64,000 bases of DNA from Gluconobacter aidae (GTDB lineage Bacteria > Pseudomonadota > Alphaproteobacteria > Acetobacterales > Acetobacteraceae): assembly GCF_009547075.1 (NCBI RefSeq), contig NZ_WIPH01000010.1:21082-85081 (forward strand). Direction: 5' to 3'. The notes under the pieces are model-generated. The model was not told the origin of the DNA. It made no database searches and was given only the letters and a program-made list of their open reading frames with translations. Positions 1 through 9,230 of the stretch are shown one piece after another (the first letter of the stretch is position 1; each line of letters starts with the position of its first letter). Made by a program: the position numbers and the translations under genes.

Positions 1-729
1 GCGCTCCAGACCCTTCCCGCCCCGACTGCCGGAACCCTCAGCCGTACGGACCTGCTCGAAGCCGCAACGGATCTCGTGCAGGCGGGTGATCACGATCATG
101 CACGGGAGTTCCTCATGATGCTGGGCGTGGTCAATCCTTCGCCCGAGGGGCAGAAAGCCGTCGCGGACGCCGCGTCCCGGCTTGGCCTGGCCGCACCGGA
201 AGTCTTCGCGTCCTATGCCCTGGCGCGTAAGGGGATTGCTCTTTATCCGCAGGGCTTCCCCGATCCCTATCCGTCAGCCTCGACTGTCCCCGACGGGCTA
301 CTACCCGCCATCATCCGGCAGGAGAGCGGCTTCGACCCCGACGCCATCAGTGGCGCTCATGCGGTCGGCCTGTTGCAGCTTCTTCCCGCTGCGGCAAAGG
401 ACGTGGTGCGTAAGGGGCATCTGGGCCCCGTTAATGTCTCACCCGCCGCCCTGACCGATCCCCAGACAAATCTTCGGATCGGCAACGCCTATGTCTCACA
501 GCTTCTGGAGCGTTTCGGGAATGTGATTCCCTATGCTCTGGCGGCCTATAATGCCGGCCCGCACCGGGTTGATCTCTGGCTGAAGGCAGATCCCCCTTCC
601 GAACCGCTTTCCGAAAACGGCGTGCTGGATTGGATCGAACGCCTGCCCTATCGCGAGACACGCCTCTATATCGAAAACATCGAGGCCAGCATGATGATCT
701 ACCGTGTCAGGAACACCCATGCCGGATAA
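1..729 (+). CDS. Lytic transglycosylase, SLT domain (5' end outside window)
   Basis: C-terminal 242 residues of a periplasmic peptidoglycan lytic transglycosylase of the Slt70 type; the frame is open from base 1, so the start lies upstream. The catalytic SLT domain shows IIRQESGFDPDAISGAHAVG with the catalytic Glu in ESGF, then GLLQLLP, then AYNAGPHRVDLWL, the three classic family motifs. Such enzymes cleave the MurNAc-GlcNAc bond with formation of 1,6-anhydroMurNAc. The helical N-terminal part is only partly present. The stop overlaps the next gene by 11 bases, suggesting co-transcription with pncC. Confidence 0.93.
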   Translation, partial: ALQTLPAPTAGTLSRTDLLEAATDLVQAGDHDHAREFLMMLGVVNPSPEGQKAVADAASRLGLAAPEVFASYALARKGIALYPQGFPDPYPSASTVPDGLLPAIIRQESGFDPDAISGAHAVGLLQLLPAAAKDVVRKGHLGPVNVSPAALTDPQTNLRIGNAYVSQLLERFGNVIPYALAAYNAGPHRVDLWLKADPPSEPLSENGVLDWIERLPYRETRLYIENIEASMMIYRVRNTHAG

Positions 730-1204
730 CGAACTTCGCACGCTGGCCGAACAGGTGCTTGAGCATCTCGGCAAGACCGGCCAGAGACTGGTCACAGTGG
801 AAAGCTGTACGGGCGGTCTGATTGCGGCCGCGCTCAGTGATATTCCCGGATCGTCAGACGTGCTGGAAGGCGGCTTTGTTACGTATTCCAACGCCCTGAA
901 AGTGAGCGCTGTCGGTGTTCCCGAAGCCATTCTGGCTCAATACGGCGCCGTTAGCATCCAGACAGCCGAGGCGATGGCCAATGGTGGTCTTCTCAATGCC
1001 AGGGATGCGGACATTGCCATCTCCGTGACAGGGATCGCCGGACCAGGCGGTGGCAGCACATTCAAGCCGGTCGGAACTGTCTGCTTCGGGCGCGCCGTCC
1101 GAAAGGGATCAACCACAAGCGTGCAATGTCATTTCATGGGGGATCGCGCTGCCATCCGTGCCCAGTCCGTACACCATGCCCTGCAGATGGTTCTGAGTGC
1201 CTGA
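719..1204 (+). CDS. pncC: CinA-family nicotinamide-nucleotide amidohydrolase (PncC)
   Basis: 161-residue single-domain protein matching the C-terminal CinA domain, which deamidates nicotinamide mononucleotide in pyridine nucleotide recycling. Visible motifs: TVESCTGGLIAAALSDIPG near the N terminus and VTGIAGPGGG in the middle, both hallmarks of the family. The N-terminal molybdopterin-binding half of full-length CinA is absent, as in E. coli PncC. ATG at 719 is chosen; an in-frame GTG at 704 would add five residues. The gene overlaps the end of the transglycosylase by 11 bases. A hairpin at 1215-1240 follows the stop. Confidence 0.92.
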   Translation: MPDNELRTLAEQVLEHLGKTGQRLVTVESCTGGLIAAALSDIPGSSDVLEGGFVTYSNALKVSAVGVPEAILAQYGAVSIQTAEAMANGGLLNARDADIAISVTGIAGPGGGSTFKPVGTVCFGRAVRKGSTTSVQCHFMGDRAAIRAQSVHHALQMVLSA

Positions 1205-1208
1205 CATG

Positions 1209-1243
1209 AAAAAAGCGGCTCCCGAATGAACGGAAGCCGCCTT
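1209..1243. terminator. Bidirectional Rho-independent terminator
   Basis: Stem 1215-1224 paired with 1231-1240 (GCGGCTCCCG / CGGAAGCCGC, one mismatch), six-base loop. Six A on the left (1209-1214) give a T6 tract for the minus strand, serving the His-rich gene; the plus side has only TTTGCTT, serving pncC weakly. Confidence 0.75.
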
Positions 1244-1282
1244 TGCTTGAAAGCGGAGCGGACCTGAGGTCCGCCCGGAGCC

Positions 1283-1591
1283 TCAGTTACCCTGCGTCGG
1301 GGCCGGAAGCGTGGAGGCTGCTGCCGGAGCCTGAAGGCTCGGAGCCGTCGGAACGGCGGTCGGAGCTGCCGGCGGGACTGCAGCGGTCGGGGCCGTCGGT
1401 GCAACCGGTGTTTGAGCCTGCTGCAGGGAACGGGCGTTCAGGGCATCCGCGGCGGACTCGCTGTCAGCCTTCTGCGTCTGCGCAGTCTTGTCGTGGTGCT
1501 TGCCGTGATGATGGTGATGCTCGGCCATTGCGGGCGAAGCCGCAGCGACCAGAGCGGTCAGGGCAAATGCGCCAAAGGAAATCTTTTTCAT
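1283..1591 (-). CDS. Small exported His- and Pro/Ala-rich protein
   Basis: 102 residues. Clear Sec signal peptide (MKK, hydrophobic core, cleavage after ASPAMA), then at once a histidine cluster (EHHHHHGKHH), a short polar stretch and a low-complexity Ala/Pro/Thr tail to the C terminus. No enzyme domain is recognised. The His cluster directly after the predicted cleavage site suggests periplasmic metal binding, which is inference. It is monocistronic: its own terminator lies at 1209-1243 and there is an 85-base gap to the next minus-strand gene. The His-rich start resembles that of the SH3 protein at 50476-51411. Confidence 0.75.
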   Translation of the reverse strand: MKKISFGAFALTALVAAASPAMAEHHHHHGKHHDKTAQTQKADSESAADALNARSLQQAQTPVAPTAPTAAVPPAAPTAVPTAPSLQAPAAASTLPAPTQGN

Positions 1592-1676
1592 TACGTAATC
1601 CTTTTCGTGTCACCATTCGGTGCTTGAGACCTGTAACGGCCCATGCCCCGAATGGTTCTGGAAATACTACGAAATT

Positions 1677-2156
1677 TTATGTCCTTTGGGAAAGGCCCGG
1701 TGTCGGCGGGACCGCTTTCGTCGCCTGAGCGCCGTAAATGTCCCGTGCCCGCTTGATGAAGGCGGAGACCATCAGACGCACGCCCTCATTGAACACGACA
1801 CCCATCGCGTTCTGCAGAAGCCGGGAACGGAACTCGAAATCCACGAAGAAATCGACCAGGCAACCTCGCGAATCCGGCGTGAATGTCCAGACATTGTTCA
1901 GGTAACGGAAAGGCCCCTTTTCGTAGCGCACCCGGATACGCGAAGGCCGCTCCAGCGTCACACGGCTGGTGAAGGTCTCACGGAACGGGCCGAACCCGAT
2001 CGTCAGATCCGCCACAAGTTCCTGTTCCGTCTGGGTCCGGATGCTTGCCTTCACACACCAGGGAAGAAACTGCGGATACTTCTCCACATCTGCCACAAGA
2101 TCGAAAAGCTGGTCCGGCGTGTAGGCGATCAACCGTTGCTCGGCATGTGTCGGCAT
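1677..2156 (-). CDS. RatA/COQ10-like START-domain protein
   Basis: 159 residues, the usual length of the COQ10/RatA branch of the polyketide cyclase/START superfamily. Family pattern visible: an early YTPDQLFDLVADVEKYPQFLPWC and a later VDFFVDFEFRSRLLQ. In mitochondria and proteobacteria these proteins bind ubiquinone or assist respiration; the E. coli name RatA (ribosome association toxin) comes from overexpression effects. Its ATG shares one base with the lipA stop (TGATG), so it is the last gene of the pdh-lip operon. That context fits a respiratory lipid-binding role better than a toxin. No RatB-like partner lies next to it. Confidence 0.88.
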   Translation of the reverse strand: MPTHAEQRLIAYTPDQLFDLVADVEKYPQFLPWCVKASIRTQTEQELVADLTIGFGPFRETFTSRVTLERPSRIRVRYEKGPFRYLNNVWTFTPDSRGCLVDFFVDFEFRSRLLQNAMGVVFNEGVRLMVSAFIKRARDIYGAQATKAVPPTPGLSQRT

Positions 2157-3124
2157 CAGAGACTTTCTTTCAGACGGCTGTGCCGCGCAGCCTGAAGCTT
2201 CGCGAAATCACTGTCCGCATGGTAGGAGGACCGGGTCAGCGGACTGGCACTGACCTGAAGAAATCCTTTTGAACGGGCAGCAGCAGCATAGCCGTCAAAC
2301 TCGTCGGGGGTAACAAACTTTTCCACCGCCGCATGTTTCGCGGACGGCTGGAGATACTGTCCAAGCGTCAGGAAATCGACGTCCGCGATCCGGAAATCAT
2401 CCATCACCTGAGCGACTTCCATCCGCTCCTCGCCAAGCCCAAGCATCAGGCCGGACTTGGTAAAAATGGAAGGATCGAGTTTCTTTACTCCATCCAGAAG
2501 ACGAACGGACTGATAGTAACGCGCACCCGGTCTGATAGTGGGATAAAGGCGGGGGACGGTCTCGATATTGTGATTGAAAACGTCTGGCCGAGCCGCCACC
2601 ACGATCTCCAGCGCGCCATCCTTGCGCAGGAAATCAGGCGTCAGAATCTCGATCGTGGTCTGCGGAGATGTCTCGCGGATCGCATGGATGACCCGCGCGA
2701 AATGCGTCGCCCCTCCGTCTTCCAGATCGTCACGGTCCACCGAAGTGATGACGACATGCTTGAGCCCGAGCTTCGCCACCGCTTCCCCGACCCGCCGTGG
2801 CTCGTCCTCATCGAGATGCTTCGGCAGTCCGGTCGTGACATTGCAGAATGCGCAGGCCCGGGTGCAGATCTCGCCCATGATCATCATCGTGGCATGACGC
2901 TGCGACCAGCATTCCCCGATATTGGGACATGCCGCTTCCTCACAGACCGTTACCAGCCCAGCATCCCGCATGAGCGCACGGGTTTCGTGATAGACGGGGT
3001 GGTTGGGCGCCTTGACCCGGATCCAGGACGGCTTGCGCTGGATCGGGTTGTCAGGCCGGTGAGCCTTCTCCGGATGACGGAGAGCAGGCGCCGAACGATG
3101 ATCGATGGTGATGCGCTGGGACAT
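2156..3124 (-). CDS. lipA: Lipoyl synthase
   Basis: 322 residues. Radical-SAM enzyme that inserts two sulfurs into octanoyl groups on E2 and H proteins. Both iron-sulfur clusters are visible: the auxiliary CX4CX5C motif at C61, C66, C72 ([12 protein letters not shown]) and the radical-SAM CX3CX2C motif at C87, C91, C94 (CTRACAFC). It lies five bases after lpdA and ahead of ratA, so the enzyme that lipoylates PdhB and PdhC is made from the same transcript. lipB is not in the window. Confidence 0.97.
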   Translation of the reverse strand: MSQRITIDHRSAPALRHPEKAHRPDNPIQRKPSWIRVKAPNHPVYHETRALMRDAGLVTVCEEAACPNIGECWSQRHATMMIMGEICTRACAFCNVTTGLPKHLDEDEPRRVGEAVAKLGLKHVVITSVDRDDLEDGGATHFARVIHAIRETSPQTTIEILTPDFLRKDGALEIVVAARPDVFNHNIETVPRLYPTIRPGARYYQSVRLLDGVKKLDPSIFTKSGLMLGLGEERMEVAQVMDDFRIADVDFLTLGQYLQPSAKHAAVEKFVTPDEFDGYAAAARSKGFLQVSASPLTRSSYHADSDFAKLQAARHSRLKESL

Positions 3125-3129
3125 GGTGC

Positions 3130-4536
3130 TCAGATATGCAGCGGGCCGTCGAAGGCCGCCAGAGTTGCCTCATGCATGGTTTCGGAAATGGTCGGATGCG
3201 GGAAGACCGTCTCGACCAGCTCCGCTTCCGTCAGTTCGCCCGTGCGCGTGATGACATAGCCCTGGATCATTTCCGTGACTTCCGCGCCGATCATGTGGGC
3301 GCCAAGAAGCTCGCCGCTCGTGGCATCGAACACGGTCTTGACCATGCCGTCCGTCTCACCCATCGCGACGGCCTTGCCGTTGGCAATGAACGGGAAGCGC
3401 CCGACCTTGACCTTGTGGCCGGCAGCAACGGCTTTCTCTTCGCTAAGCCCGACAGAGGCGATCTGCGGACGCGAATAGGTACAGCCCGGAATATTCAGGG
3501 GATGGAGCGGCTGCGGCGAACGGCCTGCGATCTTCTCGACGCACAGGATCCCCTCATGGCTTGCCTTGTGGGCCAGCCATGGAGCCCCCGCGACGTCACC
3601 GATCGCATAGATCCCCGGCTCGCCGGTGCGGCAGAAGCCGTCAGTCACGATATGGGTCCGCTCGACCTGGACCTTGGTGCCCTCAAGCCCCAGGTCCTCG
3701 ACATTGCCGACGATACCGACCGCGCAGATCACGCGATCCACCGTCAGATCGACCTTGCCGGTCGGGCTCTCGATCGTCGTGGAGACTTCGTTCTCACCCT
3801 TGTTCAGCGGCCCGACTTTCGCGCTGGTGATGATCTTCATCCCCTGCTTCTCGAAAGCTTTGCGGGCAGCGGCGCTGATTTCCGGATCTTCGGCGATCAG
3901 GATCCGGTCCGCGACTTCGGCAATCGTGACCTCGCTACCCATGTTCCGGTAGAACGATGCGAACTCGATGCCAATAGCGCCCGAACCGATGACGAGGAGC
4001 CGCTTTGGCAGTTCCTTCGGCGTCATGGCCTCGCGTGCCCCCCAGATCAGGGTGCCGTCTGTCTCAAGACCCGGAAGCTGACGGCCGCGCGCGCCCGTTG
4101 CAAGAATGACATGCGGCGCCTTGATGGTCGCAACCGCAGCGCCATCCCTGGTGATGGCGACCTGATGCGCCTCGCCCGAACGACCGGCCAGCTTTGCACG
4201 TCCGTCAAACGTCGTGACCTTGGCCTTCTTCAGCAGATGCGCAATGCCTCCACCCATCCGGCGTGCGATGCCGCGTGACCGTCCAACGATCTTGGACAGA
4301 TCAAAGGAGATGTTGTCGGCGGAAAGACCGAACGTCCCCAGTTCGTGAAGCAGATGGTGGATTTCCGAAGAACGCAGGAGCGCCTTGGTCGGAATGCAGC
4401 CCCAGTTGAGACACACTCCGCCGAAATGTGTGCTTTCCACGAGCGCCACGCTCATGCCGAGCTGGCTGGCCCGCAGGGCAGCCACATAGCCGCCGGGGCC
4501 GCCGCCAACAACAATCAGATCGAACGTATCGGACAT
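3130..4536 (-). CDS. lpdA: Dihydrolipoyl dehydrogenase (E3)
   Basis: 468 residues, the full length of E3. N-terminal FAD-binding GGGPGG at 11-16, redox-active disulfide C42/C47 in [13 protein letters not shown], central NAD-binding [13 protein letters not shown], and a C-terminal dimerisation domain with the catalytic HPT motif (FPHPTISE). It reoxidises dihydrolipoyl groups of the pyruvate dehydrogenase complex and passes electrons to NAD+. It starts three bases after the pdhC stop. There is no extra N-terminal lipoyl domain here; in this operon that domain is on E1-beta. Confidence 0.97.
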   Translation of the reverse strand: MSDTFDLIVVGGGPGGYVAALRASQLGMSVALVESTHFGGVCLNWGCIPTKALLRSSEIHHLLHELGTFGLSADNISFDLSKIVGRSRGIARRMGGGIAHLLKKAKVTTFDGRAKLAGRSGEAHQVAITRDGAAVATIKAPHVILATGARGRQLPGLETDGTLIWGAREAMTPKELPKRLLVIGSGAIGIEFASFYRNMGSEVTIAEVADRILIAEDPEISAAARKAFEKQGMKIITSAKVGPLNKGENEVSTTIESPTGKVDLTVDRVICAVGIVGNVEDLGLEGTKVQVERTHIVTDGFCRTGEPGIYAIGDVAGAPWLAHKASHEGILCVEKIAGRSPQPLHPLNIPGCTYSRPQIASVGLSEEKAVAAGHKVKVGRFPFIANGKAVAMGETDGMVKTVFDATSGELLGAHMIGAEVTEMIQGYVITRTGELTEAELVETVFPHPTISETMHEATLAAFDGPLHI

Positions 4537-4539
4537 GGT

Positions 4540-5769
4540 TCAGACCACCAGAGTATAAGGGTTCTGCACAATATCGCGCAGTGCATTAAGCCATTCGGCA
4601 CCAAGAGCGCCATCGACGGCGCGATGATCGACCGAAAGCGTCGCCGTCATCACGGTTGCAACAGCAATTTCCGATCCACGCACCACGGCCCGCTTTTCAC
4701 CGGACGCAATCGCCAGGATACCAGCCTGCGGCGGATTGATGATCGCCGCGAACTCACGCACGCCGAACATGCCCATATTGGAAATGGAGAATGTCCCGCC
4801 CTGAAACTCCTCGGGCTTGAGCTTTCCGGCACGGGCGCGCTTGGCCAGATCCTTGGCTTCCACGCTGATCTGCCGCAGGGACTTGCGATCGGCGTTGCGG
4901 ATGATCGGCGTGATCAGGCCGTCCGGCACCGACACGGCCATCGAGATGTCCACATTGTCGAAATGCAGCGTCTCGGCATCCGTGAACTGGACGTTCACAC
5001 CTGGCACCTTCTTCAGCGCCAGTGCAACGGCCTTGATCATCATGTCGTTGACGGAAATCTTGAAGCTGCTTTCCTGCGCCGTGGCGTTCAGCTTCGAGCG
5101 CAGTTCCAGCAGCGCATCCAGCTCGATATCGACCGAGACATAGAAATGCGGAACCTGGGTCTTGGATTCCGTCAGACGCCGCGCAATGACTTTGCGCATC
5201 GTGGAGTTCGGAACACGACGGACAGTCTCTTCCGAAGCGACAAGAGGTGCCGCTGACGGAGCCGCTTTCGGCGCAGTCTTCGGAGCCGTCACACCCTTTT
5301 CCACATCGCGCTTGAGAATACGGCCGTTCGGGCCACTTCCCGTCAGCGCATCGAGGGCAATGCCCCGCTCACGCGCCATGCGGCGGGCCAGCGGAGAGAC
5401 GAAAATCCGTTCGCCCTTCTCTTCTGCCGCAACTTTTGCAGGCGCTGTTCCCGTCGATACAGCCGGAGCGGCCTCGGCTTTCGGGGCCGCTGGCGTCTGC
5501 GTGGAAGAGGCTTCCGGCACAGCCTCACCCTCTTCCACAAGAATCGCGATCGGCGTGTTGACCGGAATGCCCTCGATGCCTTCCTGGATCAGGATACGAC
5601 CAAGGATGCCCTCGTCCACGGCTTCTACTTCCATGGTCGCCTTGTCGGTCTCAATCTCGGCAATCACGTCGCCAGCGGAGACGGTATCGCCTTCGGCTTT
5701 GAGCCAGCGGGCCAGTTTGCCTTCGGTCATGGTCGGCGACAGCGCCGGCATCAGAATATCGGTAGCCAT
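4540..5769 (-). CDS. pdhC: Dihydrolipoyllysine acetyltransferase (E2 of pyruvate dehydrogenase)
   Basis: 409 residues from ATG at 5769; a longer frame to 5814 would overlap pdhB and lacks family similarity. One N-terminal lipoyl domain with lipoyl-Lys43 in [14 protein letters not shown], an Ala/Pro linker, a peripheral-subunit-binding domain ([14 protein letters not shown]), a second linker, and the catalytic domain ending in [16 protein letters not shown] with the active-site His. It transfers acetyl groups from E1 to CoA. The first 50 residues are nearly identical to those of PdhB next door. Spacing is five bases from pdhB and three from lpdA. Confidence 0.96.
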   Translation of the reverse strand: MATDILMPALSPTMTEGKLARWLKAEGDTVSAGDVIAEIETDKATMEVEAVDEGILGRILIQEGIEGIPVNTPIAILVEEGEAVPEASSTQTPAAPKAEAAPAVSTGTAPAKVAAEEKGERIFVSPLARRMARERGIALDALTGSGPNGRILKRDVEKGVTAPKTAPKAAPSAAPLVASEETVRRVPNSTMRKVIARRLTESKTQVPHFYVSVDIELDALLELRSKLNATAQESSFKISVNDMMIKAVALALKKVPGVNVQFTDAETLHFDNVDISMAVSVPDGLITPIIRNADRKSLRQISVEAKDLAKRARAGKLKPEEFQGGTFSISNMGMFGVREFAAIINPPQAGILAIASGEKRAVVRGSEIAVATVMTATLSVDHRAVDGALGAEWLNALRDIVQNPYTLVV

Positions 5770-5774
5770 TGTTG

Positions 5775-7142
5775 TCAGTCCCGCAGCTGCTTGCGAACCG
5801 CATCCACAACCCATTCAGGTTTCGGAAGCGCCAGTTTTTCGAGATTGGCCGCATAGGGCATCGGCAGGTCGAGCCCGCAGACACGCGCCGGCGGAGCATC
5901 GAGCCAGTCAAAGGCCTGCTCGACGGCCACGGTGCATATTTCCGCACCAATACCCGCCACCGGCCAGCCTTCCTCGACGGAGACGATCCGGTTCGTCTTC
6001 TTTACGCTGCGTACGATCGTCTCGGTATCCAGCGGACGGATCGAGCGCAGGTTGATGACTTCGGCCGAGATGCCTTCATCCGCCAGGATTGCCGCGGCTT
6101 CCAGCGCCACGCCGACCATGATGGAGAACGCCACCAGCGTCACATCCGTCCCTTCCCGCTCGATCTTCGCGCGACCGATCGGCAGGATGAAATCCTCATC
6201 CACCGGGCACGGGAATTTCTGGCCGTACAGGATCTCGTTTTCCAGCACGATGACCGGGTTCGGATCGCGAATGGCGGCTCGCAGCAGCCCCTTCGCATCC
6301 GCGGCTGACCAGGGTGCGACGACTTTCAGGCCCGGAATATGTGCATACCAGCTCGCAAAACACTGCGAATGCTGAGCGCCCACACGGGCCGCCGCGCCGT
6401 TCGGACCCCGAAACACGATGGGGCAGCCCATCTGACCACCGGACATATACAGTGTTTTGGCGGCAGAATTAATAATATGATCAATAGCTTGCAGTGAAAA
6501 GTTCATGGTCATGAACTCAACGATCGGCTTCAGTCCTGTCAGCGCCGCGCCGACAGCCATGCCCGTGAAGCCATGTTCGGTGATCGGGGTGTCGATCACA
6601 CGCTTCTCGCCGAACTCATCCAGCAGACCCTGACTGACCTTGTAGGCACCCTGATACTGCGCCACTTCCTCACCGATCAGGAACACGTCCTCATCACGAC
6701 GAAGCTCGGCCGCCATGGCGTCACGCAGGGCCTGACGGACGGTGATTTCGCTGGTTTCGCCCCAGTCCCGGTCATTCTCGGCCTGCGCCACTTCCGGCGC
6801 TTCCACGATCCCCGGGTCAGCCGGTGTTTCGATCGCGACAGAAGCGCCAGCAGCCGGATCGGCAGAACGGGTCACGGTGTCCGCAGCCGAAGCGTCCTCG
6901 CCTTCCGCCAGAAGCACGGCGATCGGCGTGTTGACCGCGATGTTCTGCGTGCCCTCGTCCACCAGCGTCTTGCCGATCACACCTTCGTCCACGGCTTCGA
7001 CTTCCATCGTCGCCTTGTCGGTTTCGATCTCGGCAATCACGTCACCGGCCGCAACGGTGTCACCGGCTTTCTTGACCCAGCGGGCCAACGTACCTTCGGT
7101 CATGGTCGGCGAGAGAGCCGGCATCAGAATCAGAGATGCCAT
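5775..7142 (-). CDS. pdhB: Pyruvate dehydrogenase E1 component, beta subunit, with N-terminal lipoyl domain
   Basis: 455 residues, about 120 more than a plain E1-beta, because an N-terminal lipoyl domain (lipoyl-Lys43 in [14 protein letters not shown]) and an acidic/Ala linker precede the transketolase-like domain. The catalytic part begins near [15 protein letters not shown] and includes [20 protein letters not shown] and [19 protein letters not shown]. It forms the alpha2beta2 thiamine-diphosphate decarboxylase with PdhA. Lipoylated E1-beta is known from several alphaproteobacteria. Four bases separate it from pdhA. Confidence 0.96.
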   Translation of the reverse strand: MASLILMPALSPTMTEGTLARWVKKAGDTVAAGDVIAEIETDKATMEVEAVDEGVIGKTLVDEGTQNIAVNTPIAVLLAEGEDASAADTVTRSADPAAGASVAIETPADPGIVEAPEVAQAENDRDWGETSEITVRQALRDAMAAELRRDEDVFLIGEEVAQYQGAYKVSQGLLDEFGEKRVIDTPITEHGFTGMAVGAALTGLKPIVEFMTMNFSLQAIDHIINSAAKTLYMSGGQMGCPIVFRGPNGAAARVGAQHSQCFASWYAHIPGLKVVAPWSAADAKGLLRAAIRDPNPVIVLENEILYGQKFPCPVDEDFILPIGRAKIEREGTDVTLVAFSIMVGVALEAAAILADEGISAEVINLRSIRPLDTETIVRSVKKTNRIVSVEEGWPVAGIGAEICTVAVEQAFDWLDAPPARVCGLDLPMPYAANLEKLALPKPEWVVDAVRKQLRD

Positions 7143-7145
7143 GGA

Positions 7146-8150
7146 TCAGGCCTCCACCAGAATATCGGTCCAGAGTTCGGACACGTCCGGCTCCGGGCTT
7201 GTCTGCGCAAATTCGGTCGCGTCCGCCACGATGGCCTTCACATCCGTCTCGATGTCCTTGAAGACACTCTCCTCGATGCCGCTGCGCAGCATTTCGGCCT
7301 TCAGTGTCTCGATCGGATCGCGCGTGCGGCGCATTTCCTCGACTTCCGCGCGCTGGCGATATTTCGCCGGATCGGACATGGAGTGCCCGCGATAGCGATA
7401 GGTTTCCATCTCAAGCAGGAACGGCCCCTTGCCCGAACGGCAGTATTCCATGGCTTCCTTCGCGGCTTCATGCACGGCAAAAATGTCCATGCCGTCCACC
7501 TTGCGGCTGGCAATGCCCCAGGGCTCGCCATTGCGGGACAGATCCTTGGAGGCCGAGGCGCGCTCGATGGACGTGCCCATGCCATAGCGGTTGTTCTCGA
7601 TCACATAGATGCAGGGCAGCTTGTGCAGGGCGGCGAGATTGAAGCTCTCATAGACCTGCCCCTGTGCCGATGCGCCCTCGCCGAAATACACGATCGAGAC
7701 CTCATCCGAGCCACGATACCTGTTGGCAAACGCCAGGCCCGTGCCGAGCGCGACCTGCGCCCCGACGATACCATGGCCGCCATAGAACTCCTTTTCGCGG
7801 GAGAACATGTGCATGGAACCGCCCTTGCCGTGCGAATATCCGCCGGAGCGGCCCGTCAGTTCCGCCATGACACCGCGTGGCGTCATGCCTGCGACGAGCA
7901 TCTGCCCGTGGTCGCGATAGGAGGTGATGGACTTGTCGCCCTGCTTCATATTGAGGCCGATCCCGACCACAATGGCTTCTTGTCCGATATACAGATGGCA
8001 GAAGCCGCCGATCAGACCCATGCCGTAAAGCTGCCCGGCCTTTTCCTCGAAGCGTCGCACAAGAAGCATGTCCCTGTAAGCGCGCTTCATGGTCTCCGGC
8101 GAAAGGGCCGGACCGTTGCTCCGGCCTGAAGCGGACGGTGTCTCGTCCAT
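7146..8150 (-). CDS. pdhA: Pyruvate dehydrogenase E1 component, alpha subunit
   Basis: 334 residues from ATG at 8150, chosen because AGGAGA sits seven bases upstream; the frame extends to 8222 but those residues are not family-like. The thiamine-diphosphate-binding segment reads FGEGASAQGQVYESFN followed by ENNRYGMGTS, and the phosphorylation-loop-like region YRGHSMSDPAKYR is present. The metal-binding motif has GEG where most members have GDG, a conservative change. First gene of pdhABC-lpdA-lipA-ratA. The 153-base gap upstream holds the trpC terminator and probably the operon promoter, which I could not define. Confidence 0.96.
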   Translation of the reverse strand: MDETPSASGRSNGPALSPETMKRAYRDMLLVRRFEEKAGQLYGMGLIGGFCHLYIGQEAIVVGIGLNMKQGDKSITSYRDHGQMLVAGMTPRGVMAELTGRSGGYSHGKGGSMHMFSREKEFYGGHGIVGAQVALGTGLAFANRYRGSDEVSIVYFGEGASAQGQVYESFNLAALHKLPCIYVIENNRYGMGTSIERASASKDLSRNGEPWGIASRKVDGMDIFAVHEAAKEAMEYCRSGKGPFLLEMETYRYRGHSMSDPAKYRQRAEVEEMRRTRDPIETLKAEMLRSGIEESVFKDIETDVKAIVADATEFAQTSPEPDVSELWTDILVEA

Positions 8151-8263
8151 GACGGTCTCCTGATGGAAATGCACAAAATCCTGCATGCTCTTAGCGATAG
8201 AACCCGCCAAAAGCCAGACCATGCCCCCGGCTTCGCGAAAGCCCCGACCTGCTGGATGTGGCG

Positions 8264-8300
8264 TGGAAAAACGGATCAGACCGCCCTGAAAGGCGGTCTG
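8264..8300 (-). terminator. Rho-independent terminator of the trp operon
   Basis: Perfect nine-base stem CAGACCGCC (8277-8285) with GGCGGTCTG (8292-8300), six-base loop, then ATCC-GTTTTT on the minus strand (AAAAA at 8265-8270 on plus). It lies just past the trpC stop and insulates trpEGDC from the pdh operon. Confidence 0.85.
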
Positions 8301-8303
8301 GGA

Positions 8304-9230
8304 TCATACGAAACCGAGCAGACGGCGCGCGGCCACGCCGGGATCGGGCTCACGTAGCAGGCTCTCGCCCACCAGAACCGCGCTTGCTCCGACCGCCCCG
8401 ACCTTCATCATGTCGTCCTGCGTCCGGATGCCGCTTTCGGAGACGACCAGACGATCCGGCGGCACCAGCGGCGCAAGGTCGATCGTCGTCTGGATGTCGG
8501 TCTTGAGTGTCCGCAGGTTACGGTTGTTGATCCCGATCAGGAACGTATCCAGTGCCAGCGCCCGGTTCAGTTCCGCCTCGTCATGGACTTCCAGCAGGAC
8601 ATCCATGTCCAGTCCGCGCGCAATCGCGATCAGCTCGGCAGCCTGGGTTTCCGTCAGGATCGCCATGATCAGCAGGATGCAGTCCGCCCCGATCAGGCGG
8701 CTCTCATGAACCTGCCAGGGGTCCAGAATGAAGTCCTTGCGCAGGATCGGCAGGCTGCATGCCTCACGCACGGCCCGGATATCGTCCGTGCTGCCATGAA
8801 AGCACGAGCCTTCCGTCAGAACCGAAAGACAGGTGGCGCCGGCAGCCTGGTATTCCTGCGCGATCTCAACCGGATTGTAGTCCGGACGCAGGATACCGGC
8901 AGACGGAGACGCCTTCTTGATTTCGGCGATCAGCCCGACCTGACGGTCTGCCGTGAGATGCTGGAGCGCCTGGCCAAAGCCCCGTGTCGGCACCGTGACT
9001 TCACGTGCGCGTGCCGTGATCTCCTTGAGGGACATGATCTGCGAACGCTGCTCAATATCCACGCGGGTTCGGGCGCAGATCCGGGCCAGAACATCACTGC
9101 GGTCGGCAGCGGTTTCCGCTTCGGGGTCCTTGATGGGCGGGGTCGTCGTTTCCGGAATTTCCGGATCCGGGAACTGTTCCGTTCCCTCAGGCGAATATGT
9201 CATCGCCGGTCGATGGTACATGAATGTCAT
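8304..9230 (-). CDS. trpC: Indole-3-glycerol phosphate synthase
   Basis: 308 residues; the (beta/alpha)8 barrel begins around SDVLARICARTRVDIE and carries GLIAEIKKASPSAGILR, LSVLTEGSCFHGSTDD, LPILRKDFILDPWQV and VSESGIRTQDDM, all family signatures. It closes the indole ring from carboxyphenylamino-deoxyribulose phosphate. The N terminus is about 40 residues longer than typical TrpC, acidic and Pro-rich, but the ATG at 9230 is supported by AGGA six bases upstream and by a four-base ATGA overlap with the trpD stop. It is not fused to trpF, which lies at 62.7 kb. Confidence 0.95.
   Translation of the reverse strand: MTFMYHRPAMTYSPEGTEQFPDPEIPETTTPPIKDPEAETAADRSDVLARICARTRVDIEQRSQIMSLKEITARAREVTVPTRGFGQALQHLTADRQVGLIAEIKKASPSAGILRPDYNPVEIAQEYQAAGATCLSVLTEGSCFHGSTDDIRAVREACSLPILRKDFILDPWQVHESRLIGADCILLIMAILTETQAAELIAIARGLDMDVLLEVHDEAELNRALALDTFLIGINNRNLRTLKTDIQTTIDLAPLVPPDRLVVSESGIRTQDDMMKVGAVGASAVLVGESLLREPDPGVAARRLLGFV

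Noticed and set aside
1677..2156. Toxin-antitoxin locus based on the RatA name
   Set aside because: No RatB-like partner is adjacent, and the operon context points to the COQ10-like respiratory role.
6573..8129. 518-codon plus-strand open frame opposite pdhA/pdhB
   Set aside because: Low-complexity His/Arg/Asp-rich antisense translation; the minus strand encodes clear PDH subunits.
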